Notes under the pieces: generated by a model
The model's database searches: none
What the model was told of the DNA's origin: nothing
Seen by the model: only the letters and a program-made list of their open reading frames with translations
Assembly (NCBI GenBank): GCA_905250075.1
Contig: CAJNOP010000703.1
Span: 45,961 to 109,960 of the forward strand
Reading direction: 5' to 3'
Source of the DNA: Rotaria sp. Silwood1
Taxonomy: Eukaryota > Rotifera > Eurotatoria > Philodinida > Philodinidae
DNA length: 64,000 nt
Program-made: the position numbers and the translations under genes
In this document: piece after piece, positions 39,850 to 50,961 of the stretch
Position numbering within the stretch: the stretch's first letter is position 1
How the letters are laid out: every line of letters starts with the position of its first letter

Positions 39850-42133
39850 CTGAAAACAAAAATAAGAAATATGATAGAAAACATCTCCTTTGAAAATTGA
39901 CTTATGTCGTCTCGTATTTTTCTCTCTCTCTTTAGGTTTTTTTTTTCTCGTTTCATTATAGCATCTATAAAAAAAAAGATTTCTCAGACAATTTTATCAT
40001 ATAGATTATTAAATTTATTAAGAAAACTCGTACTCATCCAATTTATTCTCATCGTTTATCAGAACGAAGCAAAAAAAAAAATATATAAGAAACCATAATA
40101 GTAGTTTTTTTCTTTTGCTTTCGATAAGTTGACTTAATAATGAATGCTTACGACAATAACATAAGCAATCATTCACTTTATTTCGAAGCATATTTGACAA
40201 GATGCTAAACAAAACGAGAAGGAAAAGAATATATATATATACTATATAGCTATAAATAAAATGAACACAAAAAATAAGCTCAGTTTCATGGGACTACTTG
40301 ATCAAACCTTATAAATCCATCATTTTGTATACAAATATTAATATTCAAAAATAACATAAGAATATAAAAAAAATATAATTCTATGATTATTCTCAACGAT
40401 GAAAATTGATTTTAAATTGAGAAAAAAAAACGACGTACGCACTCATATGGAATAAGTTATTATATATGGTCGATATTTTTATTATTTTACTTATTCTGTC
40501 ATTCATTAACAACCCAAGATGACATTTTCAAATATGGCATATCTAGAGAACATAAATTCCACATGACGATAGCACACTTGTCGAAGAAAAGAAACGAGCA
40601 TAAAGAATAAGAATTATCTATAGATATAGATCTGTTTTTGTTATTGAGACAAATCTTAGAAAAAAAAAAAAAAACGACCAAAGTAAATATTGATAGACAT
40701 ATCTGGTGCTTTTATTTTTATTTTTTATTTTTGCTTCCCATTATTCCATATAATTTATTTTGCCATATTTTATTTAGTTAGGATCTATTTTGGTAGTAGA
40801 ATCCTAATAGTTTGTATGAATAATTATGATGAAATATGTCAACTGTTTTTCTTTGTCTCTTATTTTGTATATGTCTATATAAATTAATATTTCTTTGATT
40901 GCTTACATATCGAGTAGTAAAGAGTATACTCAAAAAAGGGAAACGAGAGCTATCATGATTTTTTTTTTCGATAAATATTTAAAGTTTTTTCTCGTAATAG
41001 AAGACTTCGATTATTTTATGATGTTCAAAGTGTAGAAAATTTTCAGGAAACACGTCGATCTTCTTGTGTATCTCGTTTATTTTCCAGAAATTTTAATTAA
41101 AAAGATTTTTGTTAAAAAAAAGAAAAATAATTTTGATAGTTCTAAATATCTGAAATAATGTTGAACTCAGCATTTGAAGGTTTTTTTTTGTTAGAGTCAA
41201 ACAACTGAAACCTAGAGCATATTTTGATGTAGATCTATTAATTCAAGGATCATGTCGGATACGACAATCATCGTTCATTTGCAAAGCTACCTATATTATT
41301 TTGTAAGCTTTTATTCTCTAAGAAGTCATATACTAGTTAACACACACATTATAGGTTTTCGGGTGATATAATCACATATTAGAACTTAGTATGTCTTCAA
41401 ATCAACCTACAGATCAAGTTTTTTGTTTAAATTGACTTCTATCATCTGTCCTCTTATTTTCAATCGTGCATATTTAATAATACAATAGGTTTTTCTCCGT
41501 ACTCAAAAGTATATAGTATTTTTACTAGCTTTTTTATGATGTTTTAATTTTGTTCAATACTGTTCCTTAGGACAAAGGCGACTAATTATGTGTAACTTTT
41601 TCAGAACTAGTATGTTATCATGATATAAATTTAAACAAAATTTGATATAGGTTGATTTAGAGACATACTGAATTTACTTAAATCATTCACCATAGCTAGT
41701 ATATAACTTCTCAAAACATGCAAACTTGATTGAAAAAATAATTTCCTACCTACAATTCTATGTATAATGAGTTTCTCTAAAAAAATGACATAGGTAGCTT
41801 GTCAACTGAAATGTGCTTATCTTATTTGACAGGATCCTTTCAATTTTACAACAAAATTAATTAATTAATTAATCTGAATCTGTTATTACATATGACATCT
41901 TGTTTTTCCAAGAACGCTCTTCTAACATAAGGAAACAATTTATTATGCAAGGCCGGATTTTATAATTGACTGTTTTAAAAACCAATGATAATTTTTTCAT
42001 TTGAGTGTAGTTTATTTTTATTAGCATCTGCATTTAGAACAAAAGAAAAAGTTCTTATCTCTAGTTATTTAAATTATGATAAGGATGTGTTAGAATTCTT
42101 AGAGAAAGAAGAACATTGAAAGAACTACAAATC
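39850..42133. other. AT-rich intergenic region upstream of the membrane protein gene
   Basis: No gene is supported. Several short frames lack ATG starts or motifs. A small exon-like piece at about 40150-40207 (minus; AG...GTAAGC) has no compatible phase with the exon at 39711-39849. Confidence 0.45.
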
Positions 42134-42967
42134 ATGTCAGGACGCTATTTATTTTTAAAACGTTTGAGATTTTTTAGTAATATTTTATTTATTGGTATTG
42201 CATTAGCATTATTTATATTAAATATAATTAAATATGCTAATAGTTACCTTAAACGAGGTAATTATAATATAAGTCAAGATATCAATGGAAGTTTTTATAT
42301 TGTTAAAGTAAACTATATAAATGAAATAATAACGAATGCAAATTGTTCATCTAATTATTCAAAATCCGATGCTGAAAATATTTTTCAATGGTTTATTGCA
42401 TCAAAAACAAGTCAAAATCAAGTTTTTCATGTATTTTATTGGTTTATGATTATAATTGCATTGATAATTTCAATTATACCATCAAGTGTATATATAGGAA
42501 AATATTTAAAATCTGATCATTATCATATTACTGAACGATATTGTTTAATGAATATTATACTTTTTATTCGAACATTTTTTAGTATAACAATATTTGTTTT
42601 TCCAAGTTATTATATGTATACATTTAATTTTAATAGTGAAATATGTTTAAAAGAAAATCCAACAAAATTTTCAATACAAATTTCACCATTTATATTTGCT
42701 ACATTTATTTGTTTAATTATTTTTTTTTTATTTTATTTAATTATTAGTTCATTTTATGATAAACATAGATTTTGTTGTTCAATAGAATGTTTATCATATT
42801 GTGGTTTATGTATATTAAGTTTATTAATTATAGGTACAATATTTTTTTCAGCAGGAATTATTGGTTGGGTTTTTATTGTTTCATTTATTGAAGAACCTCT
42901 TCGATTAGCAGTTATTCTTATTATTGTTCAATTTCCTTTTCTTATTGTACAACTTTTAGCTGATTGA
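42134..42967 (+). CDS. Polytopic membrane protein, unrecognised
   Basis: A single exon of 277 residues from the ATG of MSGRYLFLKRLRFF. Hydrophobic segments sit at about 13-32, 95-118, 136-160, 185-207, 224-250 and 257-275, so five or six membrane passes are likely. The loop after the first segment carries four N-glycosylation sequons (NIS, NGS, NCS, NYS) and is probably extracytoplasmic. A Cys-rich cluster (FCCSIECLSYCGLC) follows the fourth segment. The strongly AT-biased codons match the host. No family assigned; a tetraspan-like or orphan receptor-like protein is possible, but no signature supports either. Confidence 0.7.
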   Translation: MSGRYLFLKRLRFFSNILFIGIALALFILNIIKYANSYLKRGNYNISQDINGSFYIVKVNYINEIITNANCSSNYSKSDAENIFQWFIASKTSQNQVFHVFYWFMIIIALIISIIPSSVYIGKYLKSDHYHITERYCLMNIILFIRTFFSITIFVFPSYYMYTFNFNSEICLKENPTKFSIQISPFIFATFICLIIFFLFYLIISSFYDKHRFCCSIECLSYCGLCILSLLIIGTIFFSAGIIGWVFIVSFIEEPLRLAVILIIVQFPFLIVQLLAD

Positions 42968-44862
42968 TTTATGTAATTATTTAATAAAAATTAATAAGAA
43001 TTTTTTTCTATTTGATCAATAAGATAAACATTGTTTTTTTTTTTCTTCAAACTATTCAACTTATTCTATACACAAACCACAAAAAAAAGAAGTTACCTGT
43101 AACTCCATAGATACTCATGGTTATTTCGATTTTTGATTATATAAGATGTTTTACAAATAAATGTCAAGGTAACTATCATTATCTTTTAGAATTAAAAAAA
43201 AACACAAAGTAATCATGAGTATCCACAATTTTTACAGATATTCATAAAAAAAAACTGGTGTTTTGCCTAAATTAATAAACGAAATTCATTACATAGAAGG
43301 TCTAAAAGATATAATAGTTATTTGAATGATGATAATTGAATATAAGTACAATACTCTCCGAAATAGACGATACTCTTCTTGCAAAATTTATTTCTTATAT
43401 GCCGAGCTATCAGAATTTTGACTGAATATCCGTCACATGATATGACCGATCTTAAATATGACATGGAGAAAATAAATCTAAGTTTTGGGTTTTTTAATCG
43501 ATGTCGATTATATATTTTTCAAGAAAAATTATTACAATTTCGAGAATGTAGAAAAATATATTGAAAGATGATCTTTTGATATGTATTTTTTCTATATTTG
43601 ATGTTGATCATCTTTTATAAATGGAGGATAGACGATCATTAATCGAATAATAATTAGTCCATAAAATTAATACTATACAAGTAATTTTATTCCTATTAGA
43701 AAAAAAAATAATTCAAGTAGAGGTCAAGAAAATAATGAAGCAATTTATTTCAGAACAAAGAACATAAGATATGAGTGTAAATATGAAATATTTAAAAATT
43801 TTTCTTGTTATTGAGAAAAACTTACACACGAGCAAATAATACTTGTTTTAGAAATTTACAACAATCGAAACAAAGTTTTCTTGTTTTGAAAATTTTATTT
43901 TTCAATATTTTATAATAAATTAATTTTTTTTCATAACATATCGACAAATCGAAAGGTCCAATCTAAAATGATTTAATTACCATTCATGAGTAAAATCAAC
44001 TGTTTATTCATTTCATGAGATGCATCTGAATTGTTTACATGTTATCTGGAACTATCTAGGATTTTCTAAAGCATTCTAATAATCTAATATTTCTATTGTA
44101 GATTCTTACTAATGTAAATATTGCGAATTTTAATATTTAAACCGCAAAAGGATTCTATAGTAAGTGCCAATCAATATGTGCTATGGGATTATTGATCTAG
44201 TAGAGTAGTTTGAACTAATGGTATTTGAGGTTTGGGCAAAGCTCAATAGTGTATATTAAAGTTCGTCGAGTCAAAGGATGATGTACTCTCAGAAGCTTAC
44301 TAAACGATGAAACTAATGTGTATCGCAGACTAATATAGTGACTAAACTAACGAAACAAAGAATAAAATGATATTTACTTTTAGCTATGGCATGTGTCGTA
44401 TATATGATCATTAGAAGAAAACAAGTTATGCAATGAAAATGTATCCTACAATACAAATAAGCTATTTTTAGTATAACGATGTTAAATGAATCAAACAAAT
44501 TGATAGCATAAGAGGGTATGGGTATGGATGTTGATCTTCCATTAATATTCACCCACATCCATACACTTTTTTTGGTCGAAACGTGCTCTAATCTTCTTGT
44601 AATTAGTAATCACAGCTACAACTTAGTTCACATTTTAATTTCACAAGAAATGCTCTAATAGGTTTTTTTTCCCCCCTGATAATTCATATTTGCGAGATTT
44701 AAAATCATTACTTTTGTTTTATTTTATTAAAAAATATAATTTTATTCAATAATAACTAATAAATGAATTCCTTAAATTTTCTTAATTATAGATCAATAAA
44801 CATATGAAAGTTTATTCTAATGTTAAATCAACGATGTTTGATAATATCATATTGATAAAAAA
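42968..44862. other. Intergenic region, no gene seen
   Basis: AT-rich with poly-A runs. The short frames at 43379-43564 and 44313-44558 lack recognisable motifs or support. Confidence 0.5.
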
Positions 44863-45849
44863 TTAATTCGATTTATGTTTGTCAAAAAAATCTTGTATTG
44901 ATTTAATTATTTGTTGTGCATGTTCAAGAAGTAACATATGAGTTGCATTAGGAATAATAGTTAATGATGAATTTTTATATAATTGATGAAAACGATAAGC
45001 TGTATTCACAGGTATTAATGTATCTTTATCTCCCCATATAATTAATATTGGAATATTTAATTTAGCAATAAATTCAATTGTTTTTAATGAACCTTCAAAA
45101 TCAAAATTAGTTAATGTTGAAAATAATGATCGTAAATATCCAGGATGTTGTTGCCAACCTAATTGAAATAATTGATTATATTCATCATAATATTCTTTAT
45201 CAGGAAAAGTCCAATGTAAACGTTCTTTTTCATCATCATGATGTTTCATAACATATTTAAAAACAATTGGACCAATTATAGGTAAAAATAACAAAAACAT
45301 ACGAATTTTTGATGGTTTTTTTAAATTAAGTCCAGCTGAACAACAAAGAATTAATTTTGATACTCGTGATGGATAAAGTTCTGTAAAACGTTGAATAATA
45401 GCACCACCCATACTAACACCAAATAAATTATATTTTTCATATGGAAGATTTAATGCATATAAAAGTTCAGCTAATTGACAAACAAATATATCAATATTCA
45501 TTGGTACATGAGGAGCATCCGACCAACCACGACCATATATATCATAAATTAAACATGGTTGATTATCATTAACAAATGTTGGATATATATATTGCCACAT
45601 TTCCATTGGAGTTGAATAACCATGAACGAATATATTCAATGGTAATGATGATGATGAAGGATGATAAATATAATGAACAGTACCAAATGAAAGTTCAATG
45701 AATTGATCAGGTCCCATTTTTGTTATAGATGTAGCAGATATTTGATCACGTGAACGTGATAAACGACCACGTTGAAAAGTAAGATAATCATGAAGTATAA
45801 AAACAATTATACAAATCAATATGATAATAATTATTATAAGAAATAACAT
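44863..45849 (-). CDS. Membrane-anchored alpha/beta hydrolase
   Basis: A single exon of 328 residues. Residues 1-19 are a very hydrophobic N-terminal anchor (poly-Ile/Leu). The alpha/beta-hydrolase core follows: the oxyanion strand NIFVHG (72-77), the nucleophile elbow GVSMGG with Ser146, the acid in IWGDKD (Asp274 or Asp276) and the base in NATHMLLLEH (His304 most likely). A variable, basic cap region runs from about 175 to 235. The layout resembles monoacylglycerol-lipase/ABHD6-type and bacterial meta-cleavage hydrolases; the true substrate is not evident. Expected location is the ER or another membrane with the catalytic domain on one face. No introns. Confidence 0.9.
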   Translation of the reverse strand: MLFLIIIIIILICIIVFILHDYLTFQRGRLSRSRDQISATSITKMGPDQFIELSFGTVHYIYHPSSSSLPLNIFVHGYSTPMEMWQYIYPTFVNDNQPCLIYDIYGRGWSDAPHVPMNIDIFVCQLAELLYALNLPYEKYNLFGVSMGGAIIQRFTELYPSRVSKLILCCSAGLNLKKPSKIRMFLLFLPIIGPIVFKYVMKHHDDEKERLHWTFPDKEYYDEYNQLFQLGWQQHPGYLRSLFSTLTNFDFEGSLKTIEFIAKLNIPILIIWGDKDTLIPVNTAYRFHQLYKNSSLTIIPNATHMLLLEHAQQIIKSIQDFFDKHKSN

Positions 45850-47830
45850 CTAAAATTAATTTTATTGTTGTTTATATGATTATTAAATTCTACTCTTTGA
45901 ATATTTTGTGTTTTTTTTTTAAATCTATTTATAATTTGATGAAGTATCAATTTCATTCGTATTTGTTTGTGTTCTTATTTTTTTTTTAACGAGATCTATC
46001 GATTTTCAATTTTACATTACTTTTTTTTTTTTTGCTATGAAAAAGAATTATACCGATCGAAATAAAACGAAAGAGACAATACCGCAAACTTAAAACTGAC
46101 CTTCAGTTTTGTGAATTTTTAGCTCTATGAAATAATTAAATTTGTTGATTTTTAGCTATTATCAACAACAAATAACAATTTACAAATTAATGAAAGTTTG
46201 TTGCTACAACAGAAAATGATGAAAGATAAAAAGCAAAGAACATAGTCACCATAGAACACATATTGACAATAGATAAGAATGATAAAGCTGATATGAAACA
46301 ATCAAAATAAAAACTTGCAGTTTTCAATGCTAACAACATAATACCAATGAGAAATATTTTGAACGGTTTTTTTGTTGAATTTTATTCAATAGATACAACA
46401 TGATAACATGTAAATGAGAAAAAATACTTTCAAGTTGTTATTCATCGAACAGACTCAAACTTAAAATGTTGAATAGCTGAAAATAATTGTGAAAGAAGTT
46501 TCTCGACTGACACTAGCCATATTCTAAAATGGTTCGTTCTCATAAGTCTTTGACGCCGACTTATGAACAATATACTGAATTTTTAAAACACTTTCAAGTA
46601 CTTTCAGACAAATCGAATAACGAAGTTTCAATTCAAAATATTGCCCGATAGATTCTTAGATTGTTCTGAAAGTTTTAGTCGAAAAGAATGTTTTTTCGCT
46701 CAGATATTGAATGTCTAAAAAAAAAAAAGTCTTTTGTCACAGATATGTCAAAAAGGAGTTTAATTGAAAATTCAATATCTTGACGAAGGAACATTGTTTT
46801 CGACTGAAATTTTTAGAATATCCTACAAGTCATTAGACCTGTGTATAGACAAAACTTTAGATGAAAGCTTGGTCGAAAATCTAATCAAATAGTTATAAAT
46901 TTGTGTCAAAGACCAATGAAGACAAACGCTTTTAGGCTTTTTCTAATCCCTTTAAGACCTTCTCTTGGGTCCAATATAAACTCTAATAGCGAAAGTCATT
47001 TAAGGTAGTTCTCTCTATGGAATGTAACATAAATAATGATATCAATATTGTAATATTGCATCGATAGCTTGAGGAATATTTCTATGTATACTAATAGGTC
47101 AAACAATGTTCTATATTTCCTTGATATTTTACCCTTCTTTACTGATGTCTAGGTTTTTGTACACTTGCAGTTGACCTATTGCAACATAAGGATTGTCATT
47201 AGTCAGGCAATTAATCAATTCAATATTTTTAGATATTGTCGCAATTGTAGACTTAACACTTCATGCTTCGTATTCGACTTTTTTTTTTTTTACAAATATA
47301 TGATTGTTCAACTCTTCTGAAAGATGAAAACAAGTTTCTAAAAACAGAGCATTGGTTTTTTCTTATTGATTTAAAACAGAGGCATCAAACTTTCATCAAA
47401 ATTTTTCTATTATCATATCAACTAAACAATAATGCTGTATTGAAGAAATACAGAAAACTGCTCGTATTATCAATAGATATAAAATATAGTTCTTCTCGAG
47501 GTTTCTATACGATATTATAGAGCGGACGTCATTATTTTTGATATACCCTATATCATATGTCCATTCAATATACAAATCTCTTTTCAGTATTGAAATTTCG
47601 CTATATCGTCATTTGTCATCAACAACAAGTAAGTTTTTCTGTAAGTGATCAAAAGAACCTAGAACGGCAAATAAATATTTATAACAAAAAAGAATCATGA
47701 ATTTTAGAAAGCAAGAAAATTACACAACAATAAGCAATCATGAACAAGAGTGCTTTATAATTATTTTGAATTCCGTACAGATATATATATATTTACAGAA
47801 AATTATATACAAATTTTATTAAAATTTGAA
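45850..47830. other. Intergenic region, no gene seen
   Basis: AT-rich. An 85-residue plus-strand frame at 47263-47520 has no recognisable feature. The first 150 bp are the likely promoter of the divergent-facing hydrolase gene. Confidence 0.45.
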
Positions 47831-48709
47831 ATCATGTCAATGAGTTACTATGATGACGATGTGATGATTGGTATTTTTTGACATAAGCATCAATCATTTT
47901 ACCAATTGATTTATGATTAACTTTATGAGAATACATAGCCTAAAAGAATTCTATCGAAAATCAATAGTCTTTAAATGAATATACACGTACTTTTGTAACA
48001 ACTTTTTTCATTATTTTTTTATATTCTTCTTTTGTTACATCGTGTTTTTTAAATGCTGGCTTTAATGTTTTTTTAGCAATAGTAATTATTTCTCGTTGAA
48101 GTTTATAACGTTGTTTTCTCTAACAAATAAAAAAAAAAAAGATTAAATTTTTGTAATTTTCATTAGTAAGCTTACTCGTTCCGTTAGTTCAAGTTGTTTA
48201 GCTGATATTGGTATCGAATCTTCCATTTCAATATTTAAAGGAACTTAAATAATATAATAAGAAATAATTTTATTTTCATATCTTATGAATCTACTTACAA
48301 TTAGTTGTATATTCTTTTTGAATTATTTTATTTATTGCTTCAGAAAGATTATTCAGAATAATAATTTCGTCTTCAGTCAAATTTAATGCTACAAGAAGAT
48401 ATGGAAAATTTGTTCATTTTTTTTTTTTTTATTATAAAATTAAAAGAAAATTTTAATATACTAGTTGATGATTTATCAGATATTTGTGAATCAATTTGTT
48501 GAGATGTGTAATGATTTTTTAACATTGTAGAAATTAATAATGGAATAGTTCGTGAAAGTTTAGTAGAGTTATTACTTGATATTATTTGATCAATGAATGA
48601 TGTTTCGAGAAGTTTATTTGAGGAAATGTCTTGTAGATTTGAAATAGATTCATCCAGCAAGTTTCTTTCATTAATAGAACTTATTATTGAATGATTATTA
48701 TTTGATAAT
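47831..48709 (-). CDS. C-terminal part of a PHRF1/SCAF-like protein, truncated by a gap
   Basis: Five exons (minus): 48462-48709 (open into the gap), 48299-48388, 48176-48243, 47991-48119 and 47831-47939, all with compatible phases. The last two exons encode a Lys-rich helical module, QRYKLQREIITIAKKTLK followed by KKHDVTKEEYKKIMKKVV and then IGKMIDAYVKKYQ. This matches my recollection of the conserved C-terminal domain shared by PHRF1, SCAF1 (SFR19) and SCAF11, nuclear proteins tied to RNA polymerase II transcription and splicing. The preceding part is Ser/Asn-rich and unstructured. The N-terminal part, which in PHRF1 would hold RING and PHD fingers, is missing because of the 100-N gap. Confidence 0.75.
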
Positions 48710-48809
48710 NNNNNNNNNNNNNNNNNNNNNNNNNNNNNNNNNNNNNNNNNNNNNNNNNNNNNNNNNNNNNNNNNNNNNNNNNNNNNNNNNNNNNNNNNNN
48801 NNNNNNNNN
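48710..48809. other. Assembly gap (100 N)
   Basis: Exactly 100 N, the usual placeholder for a gap of unknown length. Different genes are cut on the two sides, so real sequence is missing here. Confidence 0.95.
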
Positions 48810-48938
48810 CGGTGATGGCGACCAGTTTTGTATAATGTCCTGTGTATAGAAGTTTGCAGGTTTGGTTCCATGAACAGCTTCGTAATGAACACGGACGATT
48901 GCTTCAACATCAGATGTAGTAGCCGAACGAATATTCAT
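48810..48938 (-). CDS. N-terminus of a GNAT-type acetyltransferase, cut by the gap
   Basis: The start ATG is at 48936-48938. The 43 visible residues, MNIRSATTSDVEAIVRVHYE and on to NFYTQDIIQNWSPSP, match the N-terminal beta1-alpha1 segment of GNAT N-acetyltransferases (IR.AT..D...I..VH..A). The acetyl-CoA binding motif would lie in the missing part. Composition is less AT-rich than the adjoining exon, so a separate gene, perhaps acquired, is likely. Confidence 0.65.
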
Positions 48939-50578
48939 GATGAAAATTGAGATCCAAAGCGTGTTCTATTTTCCTATCAATGAGAGTACTGGTAGTCAAA
49001 TGATAGTTTATATCGATAAGGGAACAAACAAAAACATGCTATCGGTTCTTTGTTTGTATCACACTGACCGAAATTTTGAACGAAGAATATGTGATAAGTG
49101 TCCGATGTGGGTGTGACTATTAAAATATGACTTGTATATTTAAAATCCACCTACATCTATTTTTCAGCCATTGACGACTGTTCTGTCTAACCTAGGTAGT
49201 GGTCTAAATAATCATTGATGCTCTCCAATCCATTGGATAGAGAGCTCTAATGATCATTCAAATCAATATTTGTATTTTAGTTGATACTCAACAATTACAG
49301 TAAAATTCAAAAATAATATACGATGCAGAAGTAATGGCACAAAATATCGATCTTTATTTCTCTTTGATAAAAGGGTGGTGAAAGAAAACTTTTTTACCAA
49401 AAGATAGAACTTTTTCTTCTCTATCGAATCGTCTATAACTTATTTTTATAATACACGTATAAACGAAATGACGTAATAGAAAAGAGAAGCACCCTTAGAA
49501 AAAAAACGCACTTTGTCTATGAAAGGATCGCATACAATGTTGATTCTTATATCTCTTCGATACAAATAGATTCTGAAAAAAAAAATTTTTTTCATAAGTT
49601 AGCAGGAAACTTTTTTCTCTTTTAAAGCATGTATGGTTCATATTGGTCACACATTGATAAGTGAAATGAGACGAGAAAACAAAGAAACTTTGGCGTAAGA
49701 AATTTGCAATTTTTATATGGATTTATCAAAAGCATTTTACAGATGACAGCTAATTTTAAATAAATGTCGTTTTGCAGAATGTTTTGAAGGATTTCACAGA
49801 AGCTCAATTAACCATCGGTTTACAAGATCTGTTTCATGAGTTCGCAAAAATTGAATTAATTATTGTCTAACAAGATGCTTTGGACGAGTTACAAATTTAT
49901 TGCTTGAGTGGTTCTCTTTTTTATTGTCGTGTTATTTCATTTACGAATGTATGATAAATATTAGTCATAAACCAGTCGAACGAGAAGAAAATTTCCTATT
50001 AACTGATTAAGAAAAAAAAAATTCTTTTCGAAACATTTATATCGAGAATCAACATTTTGCACCCTTACTTTTGCATCGCATCTTATCTTGGTCTTATAAT
50101 TGTAAGCAGTACTATATTTTTGAGAAACCAAACAAAGATTTTATTGAATAAAGAACCTTTTGTTTTTTTTTTATTCTATACACCGAAATAGGCAACCGAA
50201 AAATATATCGAACCAAAAAACAAAGAGAAAAAGAGCAAAGCAGAATGAATAATGTATTTTTTTTATATTCTCTTCTATATTCTGACAGTATCTGTCTTCA
50301 TCAATCTCACTAATAACAACAGCAGAAGAAAAGAGAGAAAATAAAGACGCACATGTAAAATATCAATATGTTGCTCTCAATGTCCATGATACAAAATAAA
50401 GAAACAAAAAATAGGGGTATTCGATATGCTAAGATTCAAATCAATACAGGTTACTAATAAACGAAATAAACTATCAAAATATTCTTTACAACATTATTGT
50501 CAACTAACATTATTAAACAAATGACTGTAGAAAATATGGTGCATTGTTTATATTCTCTTTTAGATTTTAACATAATTG
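48939..50578. other. Intergenic region, no gene seen
   Basis: Mixed AT-rich sequence. No coding frame with a recognisable signature. A CTTTTAG acceptor-like site lies just before the H3-like ORF (about 50557-50563). Confidence 0.45.
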
Positions 50579-50961
50579 ATGCCTCGTAAAAAACAAATAC
50601 CTCGTATGTCGACTGGTGGCAAAGCTCCACGAAAAATATTGGCTACAATGGCAGCCCGTAAATCAGCACCACCGGCTGAAAGTGCTGAACAACAACAAGC
50701 ACAAAACCTCAAGAAAGAGACAAACCAAGAGGGAAAAGTAATCGTTCGTCCATTCACTTGTGAGATTGCAACGTGAATAAAATTCATTAGAACTCAGACT
50801 GGAACACGTTTCTTCTTGTGTGAATCCAATGAGACTTGTTTTTAAAAATATTGACTGATTTTATTTGATTTGCTTATTCTATTTTGTAGAATCCTGACAT
50901 TAATAATACGACGCAATCGACAGAAGCAATCATTTCATCAACGTCCAAAGATGACTCTTAA
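50579..50961 (+). CDS. Histone H3 N-terminal-tail protein without a histone fold
   Basis: From the ATG at 50579 the protein starts MPRKKQIPRMSTGGKAPRK, then ILATMAARKSAP. Aligned to H3 (initiator Met removed), positions 10-18, 20-22 and 24-30 are conserved, as are R2, K4, Q5 and R8. Position 9 is Met instead of Lys, and so is position 23. After residue 30 the match ends and a Gln/Lys/Glu-rich stretch follows. Unspliced, the ORF stops at 50776 (65 residues). A donor after codon 53 (50738) and an acceptor at 50888-50889 would give 76 residues ending in a Ser/Asp-rich tail at 50961. Neither version contains the H3 core. H3 K9M and K27M proteins are known dominant inhibitors of histone methyltransferases, so a tail mimic is a possible role. 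A decayed H3 copy is the main alternative. Confidence 0.6.
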
